Under the pieces are notes generated by a model. The model searched no databases, had not been told where the DNA came from, and saw nothing but the letters and a program-made list of their open reading frames with translations. A DNA stretch of 64,000 bases, from contig CM057057.1 in NCBI GenBank assembly GCA_029945375.1, forward strand, positions 5,084,001 to 5,148,000. The letters run 5' to 3'. The stretch's first letter is position 1. The number at the start of each line of letters is the position of its first letter. The position numbers were made by a program, and so were the translations under genes. The stretch is from Agaricus subrufescens (taxonomy: Eukaryota; Basidiomycota; Agaricomycetes; Agaricales; Agaricaceae). Positions 24,597 to 36,485 of this stretch are shown piece by piece.

Positions 24597-25930
24597 TGTG
24601 AGGTACAAGTTGAAAGAACTTCTAAAGTAAAATCCGCGGAGCGGGGAGGAGTGGAAGGATATGTGATGGGAGGTAGCAAAGGGGAGGCAAGTTGTTGAAG
24701 GGCGGCTGATGAGGGGCCCTATTTTATACTCAACGGAAAGCTGTGGCGGGGTAGTGTTTCCATTTTAGACACAATCTATTGTTAATCAAAGGAATGAACG
24801 AAAATGGTAGAAGCAGGGTTAATTACGAACTGCGCTTGTTCTAGTCTATTCTCCTCACCCTTTTTTATTTGTCAAGAGAACATGTGTCCTGTCGGAGCCT
24901 TAGTAAAGGAACTCGAATAAACTGACTGCGGCCAGGCGGGTAAAACTTTGCAATGTGGTTATTTTACGCAATCCCGGAACGGGTCCATGCATCCAATTAC
25001 TACACGACACATCGACTCATATCACTGTTTCACAGCAGTGCGATGCCATCTATGACATGTATCATTCATATATCAGCATCAGGATGGTAGTAAAATCAAT
25101 CAGTTGATTGATCCTGATGACAAGAAACAGCAACAAAGCACATGACTGCGTCTGGATCCGTCTAGTAGTAAAAGACAAATGCAAAGAACAAGAGAAAGTT
25201 TGCCTCGTGGCCGGTGACACTCAGTAAAAAATACTTTCAGCGCTATTTAGGTTATTCCGGGTTAATTCCGGGTGTCTCCAGGATAAATCAGATCCATGGG
25301 ATTGAGTGTACCCCTGAGTTTACGTGTGAATCTGTATTTGTATACCCTGGAGAATGCCAGGGGGATGCCTGGAGACCGCCTGTATGATACTAGTGAAAAG
25401 GCTGTATAATGCCAGAACAACTTTAGGTACCGATGTACATATGGTTCTTGGCCTCACGTTCACAAGTCCAAAACAGAATAACAGTGCAGAGTATACATTC
25501 CAAAGAACAGTTTTGTACGGTATAATCAAATTTTTAGTTACTGGGTTGAAATTACACAAAGTATACAGTATATTCTAGGTTTTTCACAACTTCATTGCAT
25601 GTTTAGCTTCTCCATTAGAGGTTTAGCTAAATGCTTATTACCCAGCACTTTTTGTAAAGCTTGTGACCACTATGGCATTTGTAGATGATGATTTCATATT
25701 GATGGTAAGCATTTGTTCATTTGTGAGCCACTTAAGTTGTCTAGGTGCATTTTCTGTCACTGCCTAATATTTTCATGAAAGTATGTGACTATTCTACTGC
25801 TCTGCATTGACAGTGAACAGCTCCTCAATATTCAATGATGGAAGCTGGCTATGGCATATCTGGTTCTGGAACTTTACTGATATTCCACAACAATTGCCTA
25901 TGACTCATCTGGCTTAATCACATCCCTGAT
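24597..25930. other. intergenic, edge of repeat region
   Basis: About 1.3 kb without a supported gene. From about 25200 the sequence becomes repeat-like. It contains a GAAAAGGCTGTATAATGCC segment at 25395-25413 that recurs about 9 kb to the right. Confidence 0.5.
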
Positions 25931-25944
25931 CTGCTTTCAGTCTT

Positions 25945-27545
25945 GGACATTCCATGTTCTGTCTTGGATCTCCATTCTGTATTCTGTCGTGGATCTCCAT
26001 TCCGTATTCTGTCTCAGATTGCCATTCTGTATTCTGTCTTGGATCTCCATTCTGTATTCCGTCTTGGACTGGAGTCCATCTTGGATCTCCATTCCATATT
26101 CCGTCTTGGATCTCCATTCCATATTCCGTCTCGGATCTCCTTTTCCGTATTCCGTCTCGGATCTCCTTTTCCGTATTCCGTCTCGGATCTCCTTTTCCGT
26201 ATTCCGTCTCAGATCTCCTTTTCCGTATTCCGTCTTGGATCTCCATTCCGTATTCCGTCTTGGATCTCCATTCCCTATTCCTTCTTGGATCTCCATTCCG
26301 TATTCCATCTTGGATCTCCATTCCGTATTCTGTCTCGGATCTCCATTCCGTATTCCATCTCGGATCTCCATTCCATATTCCGTCTCAGATCTCCATTCCG
26401 TTCCGTCTTGGATCTCCATTCCATTCCGTCTTGGATCTCCATTCCATATTCCGTCTTGGATCTCCATTCCGTATTCCGTCTTGGATCTCCATTCCGTATT
26501 CCGTCTTGGATCTCCATTCCCTATTCCATCTTGGATCTCCATTCCGTATTCCATCTTGGATCTCCATTCCATATTCTGTCTCGGATCTCCATTCCGTATT
26601 CCATCTCGGATCTCCATTCCATATTCCATCTCGGATCTCCATTCCATATTCCATCTCGGATCTCCATTCCATATTCCGTCTCAGATCTCCATTCCGTTCT
26701 GTCTCGGATCTCCATTCCATTCCGTCTTGGATCTCCATTCCATATTCCGTCTTGGATCTCCATTCCATTCCGTCTTGGATCTCCATTCCGTATTCCATCT
26801 TGGATCTCCATTCCGTATTCCGTCTTGGAATGGAGTCCGTCTTGGATCTCCATTCCGTATTCCGTCTTGGAATGGAGTCCGTCTTGGATCTCCATTCCGT
26901 ATTCCGTCTTGGATCTCCATTCCGTATTCCGTCTTGGTCTCGTAATTCCAGTCCAGATCTCCATTCCGTATTCTTGGATCTTGAATCTCCATTCGTATTC
27001 CGTCTTGATCTCCATTCCGTATTCCGTCCATTCCGTATTCTTGGATCTCCATTCCGTATTCCGTCTGGATCTCCATTCCGTATTCCATCTTGATCTCCAT
27101 TCCGTATTCCATCTTGGATCTCCATTCCGTATTCCGTCTTGGAATGGAGTCCGTCTTGGATCTCCATTCTGTATTCCGTCTTGGATCTCCATTCCCTATT
27201 CCGTCTCAGATCTCCATTCCGTATTCCATCTTGGATCTCCATTCCATATTCCATCTCAGATCTCCATTCCATATTCCATCTCAGATCTCCATTCCGTATT
27301 CCATCTCAGATCTCCATTCCGTATTCTGTCTCAGATCTCCATTCCATATTCCATCTCAGATCTCCATTCCGTATTCCGTCTCAGATCTCCATTCTGTATT
27401 CTGTCTCAGATCTCCATTCCGTATTCCATCTCGGATCTCCATTCCATATTCCGTCTCAGATCTCCATTCCGTATTCCATCTCGGATCTCCATTCTGTATT
27501 CCATCTCAGATCTCCATTCCATATTTCATCTTGGATTGCCATTCT
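25945..27545. repeat. 25-bp tandem repeat array (about 60 units)
   Basis: The unit is close to GGATCTCCATTCC plus GTATTCCGTCTT (25 bp). It repeats head to tail for about 1.6 kb with point variants (CCGT/CCAT, CTTGG/CTCGG/CTCAG) and some shortened units of about 17 bp such as GGAATGGAGTCCGTCTT. Units around 26940-27080 are the most irregular. Because 25 is not a multiple of 3 and the unit contains no stop in any frame, long reading frames run through it in all three forward frames and also on the reverse strand. These are artefacts of composition and I do not call them genes. It abuts the 3' side of the transposase gene and may belong to the mobile element. Confidence 0.95.
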
Positions 27546-27795
27546 GTTTTCACATATTGTCAATTGTTGTGCTAGTGCACTTTTGCCTGTATCTTTAGAG
27601 ACTAGTCTCAGCAAAAGCTCAAGTATGATCCCATGACTAGAGACTACTTGATCTATATTGCTGGATGCAACATTGGCTATGGTTGGTCTCTTATTGGAAG
27701 GTTTCAGAAAGCAGGATGTAACAGTGTCTTAGAAGTAGTGTTCAGCAATTTGGATAATACATCTTGTTACTAAGTCCTTAACAAGGGGGAAAGTT

Positions 27796-30700
27796 CTAGT
27801 CATCTTTATCTACCAAATCTGTCCTTATTTGTCCTCTCTCCTCCAGATGTAATAGCTCTACTCCAGGATGCTTGCGCAAAATATAAACCCAATCTGAGAA
27901 CCCTGATTCCCATATACCTACTATATCAACTATTGCTTCTATTGAAGCAATATCAACCTGACTCTGCAAATCCCATTTTCCCCGAAGAGTGCATAGCTTT
28001 CTACAAACATTTGTGATCCGTTTGTATACCACCATTTGAATGCACTGATCTCCAACTTTAGTTTCAACAAACATTATTACCTCTCCATATACTTGCATCT
28101 CTGGTGTAGGGCTCATATCTTGTTGCCCAACAGTCACATTGTCTGGGAAAGCCTAGTTTGTAAAGCTTTAGATACATCAACAAATATACAAGAGATTACT
28201 TACCTCAAACCAGCGATAGTTCCGTTTTGACAACTTGCCCTGTGTTTCATATATCCTACTTCGCAAAGTACGCCCATTTTTGAGTTGTAATTTCCCATAC
28301 AAGGCCATGGAATCTGGATCAGTGACATGAAATCCCAAAACCTTTGAAACATACTCCACTACAAGATTGTAGCTAGCATGATCAAGCAGTTTGAGAGGAA
28401 AATTTGATAAAAGGTGAAGTTTAGGAGGAAGTTGTGGTTTCTGGGGTTCTAGATCTGGATATAGTAGCCCAAGAATGCGAACACGCTCTTTATCCACAAT
28501 AATATTGCTGAGATTGGCAAATGGCTCCTTTTTTGACCGGATTTTATGACCTAGCTCCCCAATTGTTCGTTCCACTGTAGCTTGTGATCCCACCCGGACA
28601 GATCCATTCCATTTGATATGAATAGGAATGTGAATAAGTTGGAATATGCATAAACGTGCCCGATTAATCTTCTCTGGATCATCACCAATGTAGAGCTGCT
28701 CGAAGCATAGCAAAAAGTTGACTATCTTCCTTTGAAGAGGCCCAAGGTCTCTCTCGGTATGTGGATGTAGAGACATAGCAAATGTGACAATTTCGATGAA
28801 CTCTGAATAATGTTCAACTACAGGATAGTTGAACCCCATCTCAAGACAGATGGGAACCATATACCAGAGAGTAAGACCCATCCACTCATACATCTTGTAC
28901 TGGCTGTTTCGCTTCAGAGCTGGATCCCGGATAACACCACAGAAAGAGGGAGGTAGAGTCGCCATAGCTGATACAACACACTGGCCAAGTGTTCTAGTCA
29001 TTTGAGCAGACATATGGATGTGTTCATTAGCTCCACTAAAAGCAGTGCTTGTCCACAAGTCCCATAGAAATGGAGCATCGTTTTCCATGAAAAGATGGAA
29101 AGGATCAAGAGGAAAAAAACTGGGATGAATAAATGTTTCACTAGCTGCACATAGTGGCATCCTTGATATTCCAGTTGATTTTGTGATTTTTGTAGTGGTA
29201 GCTTTTGAATTTGATGGATCAAGAAGTGAAGAAATAGTTTTCCAATAATCATCTTCTGTGCGGAGAGGGACTTTTCCATCAGAATAGAGTGGTCGAGTTG
29301 GATTATAGGAGTCGTTTTGAGGAGGATTTAATGGATAGTATTGTGCTTTTGCTCCAGATTGAATGCTTGAATATGCAGCTTGAGTGAGACTAAAGCGATC
29401 TCCAAAGATAGCTGAATGACCAGCCATTCCGTTAAGTTTAGCTGATCCCAGCATGTCTCCAAGGGCCATGACAATCCATGCTCGTAAGACAAAGTAGGAT
29501 GAGTCAATAGCATCCCACATCCACAGTCCTTCACTAGCCTGTATCATCTCCTCAAAAAGAGGATGTAGGAATGATTCGATATTTCCAGGAGAGTTGGGAC
29601 CAGGTGTTGCCAAGACAATAATGACATTATTTGATTGGTAGCGGATTTCAGGGGGAAGGTTAAGCAGGATAAGAATGAGAACCCATGTATTGGATTGCTT
29701 TTTCATTGTCAGCTGAGCACCATCAGTTGAGAGAGCAAATGCAATATCACGAGGATCCTGGAACAAATCCAGGTTTTGGAAATGATGTCGGTGAATAGTT
29801 CCTGTAGGAAAATCTGAAAGAGGAACATCTTTAGCTGTAGCAACTAAAGAGATAGCCTCTTTCAAGCAACGATCTCGGTGACGAAGCAAGTTTGCAGTCT
29901 CGACATTTGCAAACATTGCCTTGATTGTATTCATGACAGGAAGAATGGTAAACTGAGTAGCTGGCTTGTTTGGGGATATGTAACGGGCAGTACCACAAGT
30001 CGTCTTCCCTTTTTTCACAAAAGGGCATGAGTTAAGACCAGCATAAGATCCAGTATAGGCAATACAGCTGTTTGGGCACATATCGATAGAACGGGGATGT
30101 AGTTGTGTCAATTCTTCGGCAAGGGACCGAGCTCAGTAGAGTGACAAAACTTTCGGTTCATCACCAAGCACATCTTGGAGAACTCTCCGATGTGCTTCGT
30201 AAGCAGCAACGGTCCCATTAGAGTTTCGCCAAGCCATATAATGCTTTAGTGTAATACGTTCAGACTGATCTAGCTCTCGGGGTGTGAAAGGTGTGAAAGG
30301 TGGATTTTCGGGTAGAGTGTAATCGCCTTCAAACAAATTCAATACTTGAAAACATTTCTTTAAATACAATACTCACCTAAAAGGTCATTCCGAAGTTTGA
30401 CAAGCTCTGGAATATCATCTGCGCACATAACCTCGCTAGAGTCTGAAGATGAATCAACATCCATCCTGTTTTCATCATCAGATACCCGAGAATATATGCT
30501 AGAGCTGCCTTCACTCTCGCTTTTCGGATCCTCGGAGTCACTATCTTCACCCCAAGTATCGGCCTCGGATATAGAGTCGGGGGCATTGAATGGAAGAGAT
30601 GGAGTAAAGTTGTCTGGAATGTCTGGACCCATGAGTTCGAGTGGTGAATCTGAGTTGTCGAAGATGCCTGGGCCTGCGAGATTGAGAGACCGACCAGTAT

Positions 30701-31010
30701 CGTCGATATCGTCAAGGGCCGGGGGTATAGGATCAGGAGATGGACTGAGGTGGTAACCAAGAGCCTGGGTATCTGAGCTGGTGAAATTGTGTGCGGAGGT
30801 GGAAGCAGGGATGCTCTGGTCAGACTCGTCTTCAACGAGCTCAGAATTCAAAGATTGCAGCGTCTTTATAATCGCTCGTTGTATAAACTCCGTGTCTCGT
30901 GGGTCTATTGATTGCTCCAAGTAGTCTTCATCCTTTTTCAGATGCTTTCGGACTGTTCGAGGAAGGTATTCCTTCCTGCCTTCACACTTAGTACAGTAGC
31001 AGTAGATCAT
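27796..31010 (-). pseudogene. Tnp2-type (CACTA/Plavaka-like) transposase, one TGA
   Basis: Three exons fit in phase: 31010-30377, 30326-28204 and 28152-27796, in total 1,037 codons. The N-terminus has a Cys pair motif (MIYCYCTKCEG) and a long acidic Ser-rich linker. A Tnp2-like core follows: CPNSCIAYTGSY, then HRDRCLKEAI, DIAFALSTDGAQL and STWVLIL-like NTWVLILILLNLPPEIRY, and PLFEEMIQASEGLWMWD; these match the Transposase_21 family of CACTA-related elements. The reading frame is broken once by TGA at 30135-30133 (codon 276, between KVLSLY and ARSLAEEL), just before the core; all other frames and splice phases are intact. A CGA-to-TGA change is one explanation. I therefore call it a recently inactivated copy. 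A divergent companion gene starts 220 bp away. Confidence 0.78.
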
Positions 31011-31229
31011 GGTGGTGGACTGGGTGAGGAATGGACGTGTGAGAACCCACACTGCCTTGTTCTATTGTTTATCGTGATAACACCGCAAATGTCGAATGTC
31101 GAACGCATGTTGATCAACTGATTACTTAATCACCACAAAGTGGTTGTTGCGCGTCGCGAGGTTACCCGCACATTGTTTGACTTTCAAAGTCCATTTGTCT
31201 GGCACACGGCCAGTACCTGGGCTGCGGTC

Positions 31230-34216
31230 ATGTCGCGCTTTTGTGGTGAGTTCATCAGGATCTGCGTATTAGTCTGCGCAGAATCAGCTGATAAGTATAA
31301 CCCCATAGCCAACTCCACGAACGGCCTTGACAGCGGCATAATGGTGTTGGCGACCCCACGCAAAGGCCCTCCGCTATTCCTCGACTCTGCTAGCAGCGGT
31401 AGCACAAGCTTCTGCTCACCTGATGACCACGTCATCATCCTCTCCCCCTCTCGCACAAATCAATTCTCAACCATCGGCAGCGTCAACATGTCGCAGAGCG
31501 CTACGGGGAGCACAGGCGTAGCAGGGAATATTGTGATGGCTCCGCAGAACGCTGCTATGACTGGCCAGGGCATCGTAGGCAACATTCCCATAGGCTCGCA
31601 GAGCATGGTAAACGGCCTTCCGGCGGCTTCGCAGACTGTTGCAGGCGGCTTAGCAATTCCCCTCCACGCAAACCTAGAAACTGCTATCGCGAATCTACCA
31701 CTCCAGAATATGCTGCGCAATGCCGACGTATATCGCCTCTTCATCGAGAACAGCACGCTCCTCAATGCAAAGGCGACTCTTGCTTCAGAGGCGGCGGCTC
31801 TTGCTTCGGAGAAGGCAACCCTCTCATCTGAAAATGCATCACTCAGGATCGAATTGGCAGGAGCACAACGAGAGCTGGCTGATATGCGAAGCCGTGTTCA
31901 GGTGATGGAGGGTAACAGACTGCATTCGGACCAACGATTCTCCTCTCCGTAAGTTTTCAAACATTCCTTCTATTCGCAGTCTCTTAATAGCTACTATAGG
32001 ACAATGCTACTGACGAAGTGGTCTTCTGAAGACTCAGAACCCTGTGACTCGGCCTTTCAATGCGACAGAAACAATGATAAACCCCGCTCCTCGATTTATG
32101 GCCAGTTTCCCGCCGACTCTCCTGCTGAATGCCCCCCTGGTTTCTCTCCCGATGTCCTGTGGACACTTGGCGAGTGCCACAGAGATGCCAGCGCTTACAG
32201 GAACAACCGGGTCATCCTCAGCGCTGCAATTCGCAACAAGGACGGCACTCCTTTTCGTAACATTGAAGCAATCAAAAACACGGCTCGCATTCACTTCCTT
32301 TCTTCACTGGCCCCCCTCTCTATCCCTACCCGTGCTCCGACGCGTCAAACAGGATTGTGGTGGAGGAAACACCGCCCAGAGGAGTGGAAGGCAGCTGTCC
32401 AACACCTTGAACTCGTGCATCCCGTCGTTGGCTACTGTGCTTATCATTGGAAAGCTGAGGAGATCTACCGGTATGTTATACAAACCCGGCTCGATAGCGA
32501 TCGATCTAGGGAGGAATCAAGAGAGCCGGAGAGTACCTCCCCTGTAGAGCCTTTGGATATCAATATGCCAGCCGTATCGACAAAACGTCCTCACTCTCCC
32601 GCTATTGTTTCGACTAGCCAGCCTGCTCCTGAGAACAAGCAGTCCGAGCAGTCAGCCACTGTTGTGAAGCCAGCCAGGAAAAAAAGGAAGAAAGGTATGT
32701 ATGAAACGTTTCATAAACTAGTGGACTAACACCCTTTACAGTATTTGCTCTCCTCGACGGAGAATTCCGTTCACCGGATGGTGAACCTGTTTTGGCACCC
32801 CCCGCCCCACCTTTAGCGACTGCAATACCGTCCAATACTACCCCGCCGTCTACCACACCGTCTACTGCCCTGCCGTCTACTGCCCTGCCGTCTACCGCCC
32901 TGCCGTCTATTGCCCTGCCATCTACCGCCCTGCCGTCTACCGCCCCGTCGTCTGCTATCCCGCTGTCAGCTGCCACGTCATCAACTTCCTCGCCCTCAAC
33001 TGCCCCGCTGTCGACCACTCCGCCGTCAACCAACCCACCATCTGCTTTCTCACCAGTATCGACGGCTCTCACTACATCTTCATCTACAGCAGCACACTCG
33101 GGCTCTGCAAAGCACATCGACACCTCACAAATCGTGATCCCCTCAACTGGTAAGGCTTCCCTAATCCGACCGCTTTCTTTTACTGACTGACTTGATATGT
33201 CTAGTGGATGCGCTTGGTGGTATGCCGGAGCTTCCTATATCATCAAAATACTGAATACCGTTCACAGAGCTCCTCTCCGAGGAGTTTTCATCGATCAAGG
33301 ATTCAACTCCACTATTCAATGCGTTCAAATTATCGCCCGAATTCTCTGTTGGAAAGCCATCTGATGAACTTGTTAGATGGCTTCAGGGGGTTGAAGCTGC
33401 AGATCCTAACGACCCTACACTCGACGAAGACAATAACTTTGAACAATGGGGTCACCGCCAGCTTTCCCTCTCTTCACCAGCGCTCACCTCTTGGTCTGTT
33501 GTAGGAAATGTCAACTTTGCCTGCCGTATCATATCCGTTCTAGTGAAGACTTGTAAGGTGGCTAGAGTAATATGCCTTGTCAACCAGAAGAAAGTAGCTA
33601 CATCTTTTCTTGCCGACTGCTACCTTGATCGAACGATTGAGACTCTCTGGAAGCTCTGGACTGTTCATAAGGTGAGCGCTTGTCCTATTCAATGTCTATC
33701 TCTTTTCTTTTTTTCCTTTTCCAGGCTGAGCATCCGGATCTTCCTACGGCTCGTAAAGTATGTCAAAAGTTCACACCCCTCCTCCCTTTATGTTAACGTC
33801 TCTCAAATTGCTTGTGCCTGCTTCACCTTCACCCTCCGTTGTACTGGTTGCCAAGGCACCATCTCCACCTCTGTCACCTTCTTCTACACCACACTCCCCT
33901 GCCTTGACACCGCTGGTACCCGCACCTCCTAGCCTTTCGCAAAAATGTGTTCAGGTGAGCTTTCCTAAAAGTAAGAACTTTAAACTTAAACCCATGCTCA
34001 CTCACGTCTAGAGCCTCAAACTGGATGAACTGAGGGAACTTATCAAAGTGCGGGGTATCGAAGTTTCTGCTGCAAAACCGAAGAAGGAAGGTAAAACTCA
34101 GAATACATGTTCTTGTAATATCACTAATTCAATTACTAGACTATGTTAAAGCTATCTTATGTGCACCGAATGAGAAACGGCCTTCAGAGGCTGATATTCA
34201 GTCAATCATTGCAATG
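31230..34216 (+). CDS. Transposon companion protein with C-terminal SAP-like domain
   Basis: A multi-exon gene transcribed away from the transposase. Exon 1 (from ATG 31230; alternatives 31341 and 31491) ends near 31949 and holds a heptad-like Ala/Glu/Leu coiled coil (LLNAKATLASEAAALASEKA). The next exon (about 31999-32694) carries a folded-looking part (NRVILSAAIRNKDGTPFR; WWRKHRPEEWKAAVQHLE; CAYHWKAEEIY) and a basic patch KPARKKRKKG. A low-complexity part of repeated 'ALPST' units follows at 32810-33000. A later exon reads ELLSEEFSSIKDSTPLF to ETLWKLWTVHK. The end, SLKLDELRELIKVRGIEVSA with DYVKAILCAPNE, resembles a SAP DNA-binding motif. Similar proteins accompany Tnp2-like elements in mushroom genomes. 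The 3' end is uncertain: it may stop at 34342 by reading through the last GTAAGT. Confidence 0.6.
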
Positions 34217-34369
34217 GTAAGTTCATTCATGATTATGATTCTTCAGAATGAACTCAGTAGGGTTTATATAGCGTGGCACCACAAGGAAGGTTACTCGAAG
34301 TACTGGCGGAAAGGAGTCTATAGCGTGATGGTGTTCTATTAGTATCTCAATAGTATTAAGTTGATATTG

Positions 34370-34625
34370 CCTGACTGTGCTTGAACGATGGCCGAAAACG
34401 GCTGTATAATGCCTTAACAACACCTGAACAATGCCTGAATACTGCACTCTCTAAATCTGAATAACCCCTGCACAAGGCCTGAATATTGCCGGGACGGTGC
34501 TTGAACAATACTTGGACAATAGCTGAACAAACGCAGAACAATGCCAGAGTATAACATGAATTATGTACCGGAACAATACCAGAACAATGCCGGAATTTCT
34601 TGTTCGGGTATTGTTCTGGCACTCT
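34370..34625. repeat. Degenerate (TGAACAATGCC)n repeat with hairpin
   Basis: A run of imperfect units around 'TGAACAATGCC', 'AGAACAATGCC' and 'TGAACAATAC'. It includes GGCTGTATAATGCC at 34400-34413, which also occurs at 25400-25413. Near its right end the unit appears inverted (CCAGAACAATGCC ... GGTATTGTTCTGG), so a hairpin is possible. It lies just beyond the 3' end of the transposon companion gene and may mark the other flank of the element. The spacer on to VPS4 (34626-34830) shows no gene. Confidence 0.6.
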
Positions 34626-34830
34626 TTCCGAGGATCAACACCACTTCCGGCTTTGTTCAGGACCCTGGAAAAGCTCGGAAAAGCCTTAAAATACCTGGAT
34701 TTTTCTTTTTACTGAGGGTGACAGGGGATACGGGTTCCCGTCATCTTCTGTTTGGCATCGGCGCGGGATCCAAACAAGATCATTGCCACGCGGGTTTGAT
34801 CAATCCACTGCGACTAAGCCTCATACCCTC

Positions 34831-36485
34831 ATGTCTGGCGCAAACTACCTCGATGTAAGAATGTTCAGTTCTAAACTAATCAAGCGATGGATATAATGTT
34901 CTCCTTTAGCGCGCCGTATCTATCGTCCAGAAGGCCATAGAGGAGGACCAAAAGCACGAGTATGCCGAGGCCTACAAACTTTACGGGAACGCTCTGGACT
35001 TTTTCATGCTAGCGCTCAAATGTGTGCTTATTTTGTCGCACAGCGTAAACATACTAAGGTGCTTCATATCCAGATGAGAAGAATGAAAGGTCCAAGTTGG
35101 TTATTCAGGGCAAAGTCAACGAGTATCTGTCACGGGCCGAGGTGCTCAAATCACACCTCTCGAATTCATCGGAGAAGAGCCCTGTTGGCCTTGCAAATGG
35201 TAATGGGACGGCCTCAACTAAGAAGTGAGTGGAGCACTCCCTTTCTCTCAAGGATGACTTTTCGGACACTGAATATAGACGGTTAGGAAAGATGGCGGTG
35301 ATGACGATATAGATCCTGATACCAAGAAGTTACGCGCAGGACTCACGAGTACCATATTAGCGGAAAAACCGAACATCAGATGGGATGACGTTGCCGGGTT
35401 GGAAGGAGCGAAGGCCTCGCTAAAGGAGGCCGTTATCTTACCTATCAAGTTTCCCCATCTGTTCACCGGAAAGCGCACACCGTGGAAGGGAATCCTTCTA
35501 TACGGCCCACCTGGGACTGGAAAATCGTATTTGGCAAAGGCTGTAGCCACGGAGGCAAAGAGCACTTTTTTCAGTGTCAGCTCCTCCGACCTCGTTAGTA
35601 GATGGCAGGGTGACTCTGAACGGTACGTACATCCCATGTGGATTAGACATAAAGGCTGACGACCCCCGGTCCGGATAGATTAGTCAAGAACTTGTTCGAA
35701 CTTGCGCGAGAGTCTAAGCCTGCGATCATTTTCATAGACGAAATCGATTCATTAGCCGGTACTCGTAATGAGTCCGAGACTGAGGGGTCGCGGAGAATCA
35801 AGACGGAATTTCTGGTTCAAATGAACGGAGTTGGGCACGATGATACCGGTGTCCTTGTCCTGGGCGCGACAAATATTCCATGGCAGCTCGACGGTGCGAT
35901 CAAGCGTCGGTGAGTCTTGGGGACTTTGTCACGAAAAAGAGATAACGTAACGTAACACCAAATTAGATTCGAAAAACGTATATATATACCTTTACCAGGT
36001 CCAGACGCCCGTCGTCGGATGTTTGAAATCCACATCGGCACAACCCCCTGTCAACTCGAACCCAAAGATTACCGCACACTAGCCGAGAAAACCGACGGTT
36101 TTTCCGGATCAGATATCGCTATTGTCGTACGAGATGCTCTCATGCAACCTGTGCGCAAGGTCATTGGTGCCACACATTTCCGTCAAGTAAAAGATCAAGA
36201 CGAGAACGGTGACCCGAAAATGAAATGGACGCCATGTTCTCCAGGTGCGAAAGGAGCGGTGGAGAAGACTTGGACGGATATCGGTAGCGACGAGCTACTG
36301 GAACCTCCTTTGAAAATAAATGACTTCTTGAGCAGTTTAGAGAGCACTAGACCGACTGTGACGGAGGCCGATATTCAGAAACATGAAGCATGGACCAAGG
36401 AATCTGGTAAGTGCTAGTGCTTGTCTGCGGTTCAGGCTCACTCTAAAGAACTTTTTCTCACCCTGTAGGTAACGACGGAGCATAG
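34831..36485 (+). CDS. VPS4: Vps4, ESCRT-III disassembly AAA ATPase
   Basis: ATPase that disassembles ESCRT-III at endosomes and in membrane scission. Seven exons fit in phase: 34831-34854, 34910-35021, 35074-35224, 35287-35622, 35679-35909, 35967-36406 and 36469-36485, giving 436 residues, the normal length. It has an N-terminal MIT domain ([13 protein letters not shown] to [14 protein letters not shown]), Walker [14 protein letters not shown], pore loop [12 protein letters not shown], Walker [11 protein letters not shown], arginine fingers in GSRRIKTEF and [15 protein letters not shown], the beta domain ([12 protein letters not shown] to TPCSPG) and the C-terminal helix. The N-terminus is short (MSGANYLD). 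No defects are visible. Confidence 0.95.

Noticed and set aside
25914..27636. Several very long overlapping reading frames (up to about 550 codons) on both strands
   Set aside because: They are translations of the 25-bp satellite, whose unit lacks stop codons; no splice signals, domain or codon pattern supports a gene.
34356..34622. Minus-strand frame with 'RHCSGIV' repeats
   Set aside because: Translation of the degenerate AACAATGCC repeat; no gene features.
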